Part shown: positions 32,501 through 39,586 of the stretch, in pieces | Layout of the letters: every line of letters starts with the position of its first letter | Numbering within the stretch: the first letter of the stretch is position 1 | Assembly: GCA_902776565.1 (NCBI GenBank) | Contig: CACYQN010000016.1 | Coordinates: 33,220-97,219 of the forward strand | Source of the DNA: an uncultured Bacteroidia bacterium | GTDB taxonomy: Bacteria > Bacteroidota > Bacteroidia > Bacteroidales > ML635J-15 | Length of the DNA: 64,000 nt | Reading direction: 5' to 3' | Position numbers and translations under genes: made by a program | The notes under the pieces: model-generated | The model's input: only the letters and a program-made list of their open reading frames with translations | What the model was told of the DNA's origin: nothing | Databases searched by the model: none

Positions 32501-33759
32501 TGGTAACCTGGATAATCATAGTGCTGGCGCTTGTGCTCTCCGCTTTCTTTTCGGGGATGGAGATTGCATTTGTCACGTCTAACAAACTGAAGCTAGAGAT
32601 TGCCATCAAGAAGGACAGTTTCAACTCGAAGGTGCTGGCGTTTATAACAAAGAATTCGTCGCAGTACATTTCAACAATGCTCGTTGGTAACAATCTTGCC
32701 AATGTTATTTATAGTATTTTTCTGGCAAAATTGCTGGCAGCACCGCTTGCTCCATTGAACAACGAATTGCTCATCCTTCTTCTGCAGACGGTTATTGCTA
32801 CGGTCATTGTGCTGTTTTTTGCCGAATTTTTGCCCAAAACCTTGTTCCGTATCCTTAGCGATTCGGCTCTCAGTACTTTTGCAGTACCTGTGGCATTCTT
32901 CTACTTGCTGTTTTATCCTATAGTGGTGATTTCGGTTTTGTTCGCAAGGCTTATTGCTAGAATCTTCGGAATAAGAATCGACGACCACCAGAAGGACAAT
33001 ATGTTCAGCAGGGTTGATATAGAAGATATTATTGGCAATGGCGCCGAACTTTCAAATTCGGCGAAGTCGTCGCAGGAGCTCAAGATTTTCCATAATGCAA
33101 TGGATTTCTCGTCTATAAAGTTGCGCGAATGCATTGTTCCGCGAAACAAGATTATTGCAGTGCCTGTTAACGAGTCGGTAGAGAATGTTCGCAAGATGTT
33201 TGTCGAGACTGGACATTCCAATTTGTTGGTTTACAAGGAAAATGTTGACGACATAATCGGATATGTAAACATAAAGGACATCTTCAAGAATCCGCAGAAA
33301 CTGCGTAATATCATGCGGCAGATACTGGTGGTGCCCGAAACCATGTCGGCGAAGAAACTTTTTGGTCGCCTGATAAAGAACAACCGAAGCATCGCAGTGG
33401 TGGTGGATGAGTTTGGAAGCACCTGCGGAATTGTTACCGTTGAGGATATTCTTGAGGAAATCTTTGGTGAGTTTGAGGACGAGCACGATTCTCCCGAATT
33501 GTCGGTGGTGGTCAACAAGGACGGCAACTATATAATGTCTGGTCTGCTCGATGTTGAGACTTTCAACGAGGAATACGGCTATTCGCTTACCGAATCGGAC
33601 GAATACGAAACCATTGCAGGCTACATCATGTATTTTTCGGGCAACTTTCCAAAGATGGGCGAGATTGTCACCGTCAACGACAACGATGTGTCCTATCGCT
33701 TCAGGATTCTGGAAATCAAAGGCACAAAAATCGTAAAGGTCATGCTGTATGCAGAATAG
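32500..33759 (+). CDS. CNNM/HlyC-CorC-type membrane protein with CBS domains
   Basis: A 419-residue protein. The N-terminal transmembrane domain (DUF21/CNNM, about 1-150) opens LVLSAFFSGMEIAFVTSNKLKLE. A pair of CBS domains follows (about 200-320; IVPRNKIIAVP and VVVDEFGSTCGIVTVEDILEEIFGE are the standard landmarks, the latter read as two stretches), then a C-terminal CorC/HlyC FAD-like domain ending KGTKIVKVML. The family (PaeA, CorC, MpfA, and GldE in gliding Bacteroidota) exports Mg2+ or polyamines or affects envelope biogenesis. CBS pairs bind adenine nucleotides. Last gene of the operon. Confidence 0.88.
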   Translation: MVTWIIIVLALVLSAFFSGMEIAFVTSNKLKLEIAIKKDSFNSKVLAFITKNSSQYISTMLVGNNLANVIYSIFLAKLLAAPLAPLNNELLILLLQTVIATVIVLFFAEFLPKTLFRILSDSALSTFAVPVAFFYLLFYPIVVISVLFARLIARIFGIRIDDHQKDNMFSRVDIEDIIGNGAELSNSAKSSQELKIFHNAMDFSSIKLRECIVPRNKIIAVPVNESVENVRKMFVETGHSNLLVYKENVDDIIGYVNIKDIFKNPQKLRNIMRQILVVPETMSAKKLFGRLIKNNRSIAVVVDEFGSTCGIVTVEDILEEIFGEFEDEHDSPELSVVVNKDGNYIMSGLLDVETFNEEYGYSLTESDEYETIAGYIMYFSGNFPKMGEIVTVNDNDVSYRFRILEIKGTKIVKVMLYAE

Positions 33760-33887
33760 GCAGTCCTAATATTAGGGTGGCAGTGGAGATTGCATAGTAG
33801 TCTAACACATTTTATGGATAGATAAATCTTTGATACATACTGAGTTGTAGGGTAAAGAACTCGTGTGTCAAAAAAAGTGAACAAAAT

Positions 33888-33918
33888 TTTGTGAATTAAA
33901 AAATTAGCAGTACTTTTG
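33888..33918 (+). promoter_or_regulatory. promoter of rpmH
   Basis: TTTG (33888-33891), 19 bases, TACTTTTG (33911-33918); leader of about 55 bases to the ATG. Confidence 0.8.
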
Positions 33919-33977
33919 CAGTCCGATTTTTACGGGAAAGAAAACTTAATTGTAAAACATAAAAATATTATAAGGCA

Positions 33978-34139
33978 ATGAAAAGAACATTTCAACCTTC
34001 ACAGAGGAAAAGAAGAAACAAACACGGTTTCAGAGAAAGAATGTCAACCGTTGAAGGACGCAAAGTATTGGCAAGAAGAAGAGCTAAGGGAAGAAAGAAA
34101 CTCACAGTTTCTGATGAACCAAGGCACAAGAGAAGATAG
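33978..34139 (+). CDS. rpmH: 50S ribosomal protein L34
   Basis: A 53-residue, very basic protein beginning [20 protein letters not shown], the universal L34 signature, then [20 protein letters not shown]. The tail after that ([13 protein letters not shown]) is a few residues longer than in Escherichia coli, as usual in Bacteroidota. L34 is a late-binding ribosomal protein at the base of the large subunit. It often lies beside dnaA or rnpA; here neither is adjacent. It has its own consensus promoter and is followed 80 bases later by the flippase gene. Confidence 0.97.
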   Translation: MKRTFQPSQRKRRNKHGFRERMSTVEGRKVLARRRAKGRKKLTVSDEPRHKRR

Positions 34140-34219
34140 TAATAATAATTTTATTGTTTTTGCCGAGCATAATTATCCAAGCATTTGGGTGATTGTGTTC
34201 TTTTTTATATATAGTCAAG

Positions 34220-35734
34220 ATGGGAAAACTGAAGAAATTACTTGGCGATACCGCTATATACGGGCTTAGCAGCATAATCGGACGATTCCTTAACTACCTT
34301 CTTGTTCCGCTCTACACCTACAAGATTACAGCCGAATCGGGCGGATACGGAGTTGTTACTAACATATATGCCTACACGGCACTTATCCTTGCAATTCTGA
34401 CTTTCGGAATGGAAAGCACATTCTTCCGTTTCGCCAACAAGGAAGGCGTGAATCCACTCAAGGCGTTCTCCACTTCGCTGATTTCGGTAGGTACTGTTGC
34501 TCTTACTTTTATAGCGTTATGCTCGGTTTGTCTGCCTTGGATTTCCAATGCGCTTGGATATGCCGACCATCCCGAATACATTGAAATGATGGCGATTGTG
34601 GTTGCTTTGGATGCATTCCAGGCAATATTGTTCGCCTATCTGCGCTACCAGAAACGTCCAATAAAGTTTGCATTTCTAAAACTTCTGTTCATATTCTTAA
34701 ATATAGGTATGAACCTCTTCATATTCCTGCTTGCTCCAAAGATGTACGAATGGTGTCCATCGCTTATGGGATGGTACAATCCGAGTTACAATGTAGGTTA
34801 CATTTTCGTTGTGAACCTGATATGCACTTCGCTGATTACCTTCGGATTCCTACCCGAACTCAAGAACCTTCGCTACGGCTTCGACCCCAAGCTGATGAAG
34901 GAAATTTGGAAATATACCTGGCCATTGCTAATCTTGGGAATCATCGGCAATATGAACCAATCTGCCGACAAGATATGCTACCGCTTCATCGTTCCTGGAC
35001 AGGAAGGCGAAACCCAGCTTGGAATTTATGGTGCCTGCGTGAAGATTGCAATGATTATGGCGATGATTACCCAGGCTTTCCGCTACGCATACGAGCCGTT
35101 TGTCTTCGGCGAAAACCGCGAAGAAGCCAAGAAGAGCAAGGAAATGCAGGCAAAGGTGATGAAATATTTTGTCATCTTCACATTGCTGGCGTTCGTTGCG
35201 GTAATGTCGTACATTGATGTATTTAAATTCATCATCAGCAGCGACTACTGGGAAGGACTTGCCGCAGTTCCGATTGTGATGCTGGCCGAGATATTCATGG
35301 GAATATACTTCAACTTGTCGTTCTGGTACAAACTTACCGACCAGACATACTGGGGAGCAATAATCTCGGCAATCGGATGCGTTGTGTTGCTGGCAATCAA
35401 CTTCCTGCTTGTGCCGCAAATCGGTTATATGGCCTGTGCGTGGGGCGGATTTGCCGGTTACGGAATCTGCATGGTGCTGTCGTACCTGATTGGACGCAAG
35501 AAAAATCCTGTTCCATACAAACTTATGCCGATTTTCGGATACTTTGCACTGGCAGTCGGAATTTTCCTTGCCGAAAAGTATATGAGAGAGTTCCTGTACC
35601 CCGAAAGCACAGTTATTGCAATCATTGTCAACACATTGCTTATGCTGGTATATCTTGCAGTTGTAATGTATAACGAGCGTGTACTTGTAAAACAAGTCGT
35701 CTCTGGAGTAAAACGGAAATTATTAAAACGATAA
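34220..35734 (+). CDS. polysaccharide flippase/MATE-superfamily membrane protein
   Basis: A 504-residue polytopic protein (start [30 protein letters not shown]). It has about 12-14 helices and the Wzx/MurJ-like opening, [20 protein letters not shown], typical of lipid-linked oligosaccharide flippases. It ends in a basic tail (GVKRKLLKR). It probably moves an undecaprenyl- or lipid-linked glycan across the inner membrane. In Bacteroidales this gene is regularly followed by dut, as here with 4 bases between. The GTG at 34193 is an alternative but gives an unlikely N-terminus. Confidence 0.88.
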   Translation: MGKLKKLLGDTAIYGLSSIIGRFLNYLLVPLYTYKITAESGGYGVVTNIYAYTALILAILTFGMESTFFRFANKEGVNPLKAFSTSLISVGTVALTFIALCSVCLPWISNALGYADHPEYIEMMAIVVALDAFQAILFAYLRYQKRPIKFAFLKLLFIFLNIGMNLFIFLLAPKMYEWCPSLMGWYNPSYNVGYIFVVNLICTSLITFGFLPELKNLRYGFDPKLMKEIWKYTWPLLILGIIGNMNQSADKICYRFIVPGQEGETQLGIYGACVKIAMIMAMITQAFRYAYEPFVFGENREEAKKSKEMQAKVMKYFVIFTLLAFVAVMSYIDVFKFIISSDYWEGLAAVPIVMLAEIFMGIYFNLSFWYKLTDQTYWGAIISAIGCVVLLAINFLLVPQIGYMACAWGGFAGYGICMVLSYLIGRKKNPVPYKLMPIFGYFALAVGIFLAEKYMREFLYPESTVIAIIVNTLLMLVYLAVVMYNERVLVKQVVSGVKRKLLKR

Positions 35735-35738
35735 TACG

Positions 35739-36173
35739 ATGAAAATCAGAATAGTAAACAAATCAACCAATGCTTTGCCACAGTATGCTACTTCGCAGTC
35801 GGCAGGCATCGACCTTCGTGCAAACCTTGCAGAACCAGTGGTTTTGACGCCGATGGAGCGCAAACTTATCCCGACGGGACTTTTCATTGAACTTCCCGAA
35901 GGCTACGAGGCGCAGATTCGTCCTCGTAGCGGTCTTGCACTAAAGCACGGCATCACGGTTCTCAACACTCCCGGCACAATCGATGCCGACTATCGCGGCG
36001 AAATAGGTGTAATCCTCATCAACCTTTCGACCGAAGATTTCAAGATTGAGCACGGCGAACGCATTTGCCAGATGGTCATTGCCCGCCACGAACAGGCCGA
36101 ATGGATTCAAGTGGAGGAGCTTAACGAAACCGAACGCGGAGCTGGCGGATTTGGACATACAGGTAAAAAATAA
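35739..36173 (+). CDS. dut: dUTP diphosphatase
   Basis: Hydrolyses dUTP to dUMP and pyrophosphate, keeping uracil out of DNA and feeding thymidylate synthesis. The 144-residue trimeric-type enzyme shows all five motifs: [10 protein letters not shown] near 21-30, [11 protein letters not shown] near 62-72, [17 protein letters not shown] near 80-96 with the catalytic Asp, [11 protein letters not shown] near 107-117, and [10 protein letters not shown] near 131-140 (the flexible C-terminal P-loop-like motif; His replaces the usual Ser). It ends at a strong bidirectional terminator. Confidence 0.96.
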   Translation: MKIRIVNKSTNALPQYATSQSAGIDLRANLAEPVVLTPMERKLIPTGLFIELPEGYEAQIRPRSGLALKHGITVLNTPGTIDADYRGEIGVILINLSTEDFKIEHGERICQMVIARHEQAEWIQVEELNETERGAGGFGHTGKK

Positions 36174-36200
36174 AAATGGGCGAAATTTTTCGCCCATTTT
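36173..36200. terminator. bidirectional terminator after dut
   Basis: Perfect 13-bp stem AAAATGGGCGAAA / TTTCGCCCATTTT with a 2-base loop, lying between the convergent dut and lipoprotein genes, with T runs on both strands. Confidence 0.9.
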
Positions 36201-36221
36201 TATTTTCGTTTACGCTACAAA

Positions 36222-36668
36222 TTAGAACAATCCAAGAATTGTGCTAAGTGCGTTTGCGGCAGTTGTTAGTGTCGAGCCAGTCGATGATGTGTTGATTCCC
36301 GACAATGCATTTGCCGAAGTTACCAGACCGTCGTAAATAGGACCAGCCTTGGTTTCGGTAAGAATGCCAGCACCACCAAGTACCATACCAGCGATGTAAG
36401 CCTTGCGGTAGTTAGTGTCCTTGCCGTTCTGCTTCAAACCAGCAATGCTTGTTGACAAAGCGATAGCATTGGTAAGAACATTGGTGTCGTTCATATTAAC
36501 CTTGTTGCCAGCAGCCTTGTACGACTTGTAAAGGTTTACAAGCGACGAACCGCATGAAGTACCAGCAGTCTTTGCAACAGTGTTGGATGAAGAAACATTC
36601 GATGTCGAATTGCATGAAGCAAAAGCAAATGCAACTGCTAAAATGATAAATAAAACACTCTTTTTCAT
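36222..36668 (-). CDS. small Ser/Thr/Asn-rich lipoprotein
   Basis: A 148-residue protein with a signal peptide and lipobox (FAFASC, Cys 19). The mature part is rich in Ser, Thr, Ala and Asn, with a central hydrophobic Gly-rich stretch (AYIAGMVLGGAGILTETKAG). It resembles small Bacteroidales surface or outer-membrane lipoproteins of unknown role. It has its own consensus promoter (36706-36738) and shares a terminator with dut. Confidence 0.78.
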   Translation of the reverse strand: MKKSVLFIILAVAFAFASCNSTSNVSSSNTVAKTAGTSCGSSLVNLYKSYKAAGNKVNMNDTNVLTNAIALSTSIAGLKQNGKDTNYRKAYIAGMVLGGAGILTETKAGPIYDGLVTSANALSGINTSSTGSTLTTAANALSTILGLF

Positions 36669-36705
36669 CTTATTATATTTTAAATTTTACAATCTTTTTA
36701 CCGCG

Positions 36706-36738
36706 CAAAATTAATCTTTTCATTGGAATGCAAAACAA
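36706..36738 (-). promoter_or_regulatory. promoter of the small lipoprotein gene
   Basis: Minus-strand TTTG (36735-36738), 21 bases, TAATTTTG (36706-36713); 38 bases to the ATG. Confidence 0.65.
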
Positions 36739-36742
36739 AAAA

Positions 36743-37378
36743 TTATTTTAATGCACCAATATAATATCTTTCGCATTGTTCGGCACTTACATTTATCTGT
36801 GTTATTATGTCGTTCACAAGGTCGCAGACAAAGAGTGAATGTGTGTCGAAAATGAACATTGTGGCGTATTTTGTTTCGTTTCCCTGCTGTATTTCTATGG
36901 TGTAGTCCATTGTCTGCGTGGCGTATTCGAGCGAAAGTTCATCCTTCGAGAATACAAACAGCCCGAATTCGCGGAAACAGCCGTAAAATCCATTTGCCAC
37001 CTTGCCGACCTTGCTTTCGATTATTCGTCTGAGCGGAATTGCCAGCGACCAGAATTCCTCTTCGACCTTGCCCATCAGCCGACGATGGATACCATAGCTA
37101 TAGCCGTATTTCCTGATTCTCTCGATGTCGCATTCGGAAATGTCGTCGGCACCAGCCATGTCGGTGATGAGCGAAATTGCATCGTCGCGGCCAGTGACCA
37201 TTGCACGGGTAACTTCTATGCCGATGCCAGCATCGCTGTCCTGCAGGTCGGGACGGTCGCGGTTGACAAGGTTGGCGTATTTTTCGCCAAGCAAATCGAC
37301 TAGCACAATCTTGGCGTAACGCTCGAAGAATGTTGTGTCGAACTTAGGCAGAAGCGATATGATTTTTGTTTCGTCCAT
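36743..37378 (-). CDS. hypothetical protein paired with the second STAND ATPase
   Basis: A 211-residue soluble protein that starts 3 bases after the ATPase gene ends. I do not recognise the family with confidence. Near residues 41-57 it has DRPDLQDSDAGIGIEVTRA, an order of D, then hydrophobic-hydrophobic-E-V-T that recalls the active site of PD-(D/E)xK nucleases, in which T replaces the usual Lys. The middle contains a charged helix (EDISECDIERIRKYGYSYG-like) and the C-terminal half alternates beta and helix. No membrane segment, no signal peptide. It may be an effector or partner of the ATPase; that is inferred from the operon only. Confidence 0.6.
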   Translation of the reverse strand: MDETKIISLLPKFDTTFFERYAKIVLVDLLGEKYANLVNRDRPDLQDSDAGIGIEVTRAMVTGRDDAISLITDMAGADDISECDIERIRKYGYSYGIHRRLMGKVEEEFWSLAIPLRRIIESKVGKVANGFYGCFREFGLFVFSKDELSLEYATQTMDYTIEIQQGNETKYATMFIFDTHSLFVCDLVNDIITQINVSAEQCERYYIGALK

Positions 37379-37381
37379 AGG

Positions 37382-38503
37382 TTACAATATTTTTTTCAGC
37401 CACAATTCAAGCACAGGGTCGGCAATGAAAGTGCCGGAAGTATCAAAGTCGATGAGTTCCTTGTCGGTAAGTGCGGTTTTTATTCGTGTTATGTTGCTGT
37501 AGGTTCCGAGCGAGTATGTTTCGCGGATTTCCTTTATTCCGAAATCTTTACTTACACCATCGAGCAGTGCGCGTAGGAAATTCGTCTGGTACGAAGTGAG
37601 ACTTTCGGTTTGCTGAAGGAAAAGTTGTGTATTTTCTTTTATAAGGTCATCCACCGACCGCTTGAAAATGTCTTCGGTTACTTCTTTGTCGGTGTTTAGC
37701 AGTGTAAGCCACGAAAGTTGCTGAACATACGAAGGGTTGTATTTTACAATTTTGCAAATCCGCTTGCAGAAATCCGCGCTTATCTTTTTGCTTTCCTTGG
37801 CAAATCCTTTGGTTATGTATGGAATCCATGTTTCGACAGGAATCGGGTCGAGCGGTGCTATGTCGCCGAACTTGTAGAACGGATTGCTACGGCTCTGGAA
37901 TATATTTTCGAGCAGGTGCTTCTTGCTTCCGAACAGGCAATAGCTTGTGTTTTGCTGGTGTTGCCATACCGTACGCATCCTTTTCTGCACCGAAAGTGAC
38001 TTTTCGAATTCGCCAATCTGCTGGAACTCGTCTATGCAAACTACAATATGACATTTCTTTTTTGCCGCAATGCGTTCGGGGAGTTCAAGAATTTCCTCTG
38101 GGGTGTGAGTTTTTGGCGTAATGCCGAGGGAAAGAGATATTTCGGAGTTCGGGTCGGGCGATAGGGCAACCCTTGAAACTATACGGCCAAGAAAAGATGT
38201 CGCCGTATCGACGAATTCCTCAAAACGACTTGCGGTCTGCCTTAGCACGGCCTCTGCAAAGACATTGTAGAAGTCGTATTCGCTTCTGCACCAGAAAATA
38301 TCCAAAAAAACGACCTTTAGCTTATCACTTTTAACTTCTTTTGCAACCTTCTTGACCAAAGATGTTTTTCCCCACCTGCGTGGCGAGATGAGCATAGTGT
38401 TTATACCATGCGTAAAGTTGGCTTTAAGTCGTTTTATTTCGGCTTCCCTTCCTATGAAGTTGTTGTCGCCAATCGATTCTCCGAATAGAAATATCTTGTC
38501 CAT
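37382..38503 (-). CDS. second STAND (MNS-clade) AAA+ ATPase
   Basis: A 373-residue paralogue of the gene at 15222. FLFGESIGDNNFIGREAE (N-terminus, with the F-x-G-R-E motif), Walker A SPRRWGKTSLV near 39-49, Walker B VVCIDEFQQIG near 148-158, CLFGSKKHLLENIF followed by NPFYK, and a winged-helix C-terminus (SYQTNFLRALLDGVSKDFG to FIADPVLELWLKKIL). Both ATPases share the DEFQQI and GSK-H-L-x-x-IF landmarks, but their promoters carry entirely different palindromes. It is the first gene of a two-gene operon. Function of the clade in bacteria is unknown. Confidence 0.88.
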   Translation of the reverse strand: MDKIFLFGESIGDNNFIGREAEIKRLKANFTHGINTMLISPRRWGKTSLVKKVAKEVKSDKLKVVFLDIFWCRSEYDFYNVFAEAVLRQTASRFEEFVDTATSFLGRIVSRVALSPDPNSEISLSLGITPKTHTPEEILELPERIAAKKKCHIVVCIDEFQQIGEFEKSLSVQKRMRTVWQHQQNTSYCLFGSKKHLLENIFQSRSNPFYKFGDIAPLDPIPVETWIPYITKGFAKESKKISADFCKRICKIVKYNPSYVQQLSWLTLLNTDKEVTEDIFKRSVDDLIKENTQLFLQQTESLTSYQTNFLRALLDGVSKDFGIKEIRETYSLGTYSNITRIKTALTDKELIDFDTSGTFIADPVLELWLKKIL

Positions 38504-38524
38504 ATTTAGAGTTGTTTCTCACTG

Positions 38525-38532
38525 CAAATATA
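38525..38532 (-). promoter_or_regulatory. -7 element of the second STAND ATPase operon
   Basis: Minus-strand TATATTTG, about 22 bases before the ATG. The -33 (GTTG at 38551-38554, 18 bases away) falls inside the first site of the repeat array. Confidence 0.65.
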
Positions 38533-38547
38533 CAACTTTTTTTAATA

Positions 38548-38591
38548 ACACAACATTGTGTCACACAAAATTGTATCACACAACTTTGTGT
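38548..38591. promoter_or_regulatory. array 1 of three 14-bp palindromic sites (15-bp period)
   Basis: Sites ACACAACATTGTGT (38548), ACACAAAATTGTAT (38563) and ACACAACTTTGTGT (38578), consensus ACACAAnnTTGTRT. They are spaced exactly 15 bases, and the first covers the -33 region of the ATPase promoter. This looks like a cooperative operator or an iteron array. Confidence 0.88.
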
Positions 38592-38675
38592 GATGTGTAT
38601 TATATTGAATTATAGTAACTTATTGGTGCAAATATTTGCAAAACATTACTGTTGTTTTTTGTTAAGAACAATCTA

Positions 38676-38719
38676 ACACAAACTTGTATCACACAATATT
38701 GTATCACACAAGTTTGTGT
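38676..38719. promoter_or_regulatory. array 2 of three 14-bp palindromic sites (15-bp period)
   Basis: Sites ACACAAACTTGTAT (38676), ACACAATATTGTAT (38691) and ACACAAGTTTGTGT (38706), the same consensus and 15-bp period as array 1. Array 1 to array 2 is 128 bases (site 1 to site 4), between the ATPase and rseC-like promoters; the two arrays could be bridged by a DNA loop. Confidence 0.88.
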
Positions 38720-38780
38720 CAAGATGATTTCTTAGAATTTTTGGTACATTTTACCTTCTTAAAATTTCCTTAAATTTATT

Positions 38781-38812
38781 ATTGCATAAAAACATTTATT
38801 AATCTATTTTTG
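38781..38812 (+). promoter_or_regulatory. promoter of the rseC-like gene
   Basis: ATTG (38781-38784, one mismatch to TTTG), 20 bases, TATTTTTG (38805-38812), 26 bases before the ATG. Confidence 0.6.
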
Positions 38813-38837
38813 CAATCGTTATTATTGGAATTGTATA

Positions 38838-39260
38838 ATGCCCGAATCGGCAGAAATATCGCACAAGGGAACAGTGAAGTCAATCGCTGGTAGCACCGCC
38901 ACCGTCGAGATTATGGTGTCGTCGGCTTGCGCCACCTGCAAGGCTACATCGTTCTGCGGTTCAAGCGAATCGGGCAGCAGGGTCGTCGAGGCTCAGCTTG
39001 TGCAAGGACAGGAAATTTCCGTAGGCGACGAGGTGAATGTAAAGATGACGCAGACGATGGGCACCAAGGCCGTGCTTATCGGCTATGCGCTTCCGTTTGT
39101 GGTGGTGATGATTGGACTTTTCGTGCTGATTGGCGTCGGTGTGAACGAGGGTATCGCCGCCTTGGTGTCGCTGGTACTACTCACGGCATACTACGTTGTG
39201 CTGTATCTGCTGAGGGACAAGATAAAGAAGGTTTTTAACTTTAGGATTGAAAAATTGTAG
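38838..39260 (+). CDS. rseC: RseC/SoxR-reducing-system-type protein
   Basis: A 140-residue membrane protein. The first 70 residues hold an RseC-type soluble segment with a Cys motif (SSACATCKATSFCG, about 26-39), then two membrane helices (about 77-98 and 101-122) and a basic tail. In Bacteroidales this gene stands directly in front of rnfB and its product is thought to support Rnf. Here it is 3.3 kb from rnfB because a surface protein and a toxin pair lie between. The 326-base gap after it (39261-39586) is AT-rich and I see nothing else in it. Confidence 0.85.
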   Translation: MPESAEISHKGTVKSIAGSTATVEIMVSSACATCKATSFCGSSESGSRVVEAQLVQGQEISVGDEVNVKMTQTMGTKAVLIGYALPFVVVMIGLFVLIGVGVNEGIAALVSLVLLTAYYVVLYLLRDKIKKVFNFRIEKL

Positions 39261-39586
39261 GCTTTATATACGATAAAAATAATAAAACAACAAATCTACT
39301 TTTTCGGCAGTGAAAATCAATTTTTAATCCCTTATTTTTTTGCATTATTGGCAAAAATCCATTTTGTTAAATTTGGTTTGTTTATAATTTCTAATTGTAA
39401 CTATACAATAAATATCTATTAATGTATTCAAAAAGTCAATTGTCAGTAAAATTTTGAAAAATTCAATGCATTGTATTGAGAATTAGTATGTTGTGATTAT
39501 TGTAAAAAAGAACACACAAATGCGCACTTTGTATTCAGAAATTGTTTATATTTGTGATGTAAAAATGAATTTAAACAATATGTTAT

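Noticed and set aside
38548..38719. CRISPR array
   Set aside because: Sites of 14 bp with 1-bp gaps have no spacers, and no cas genes are near.
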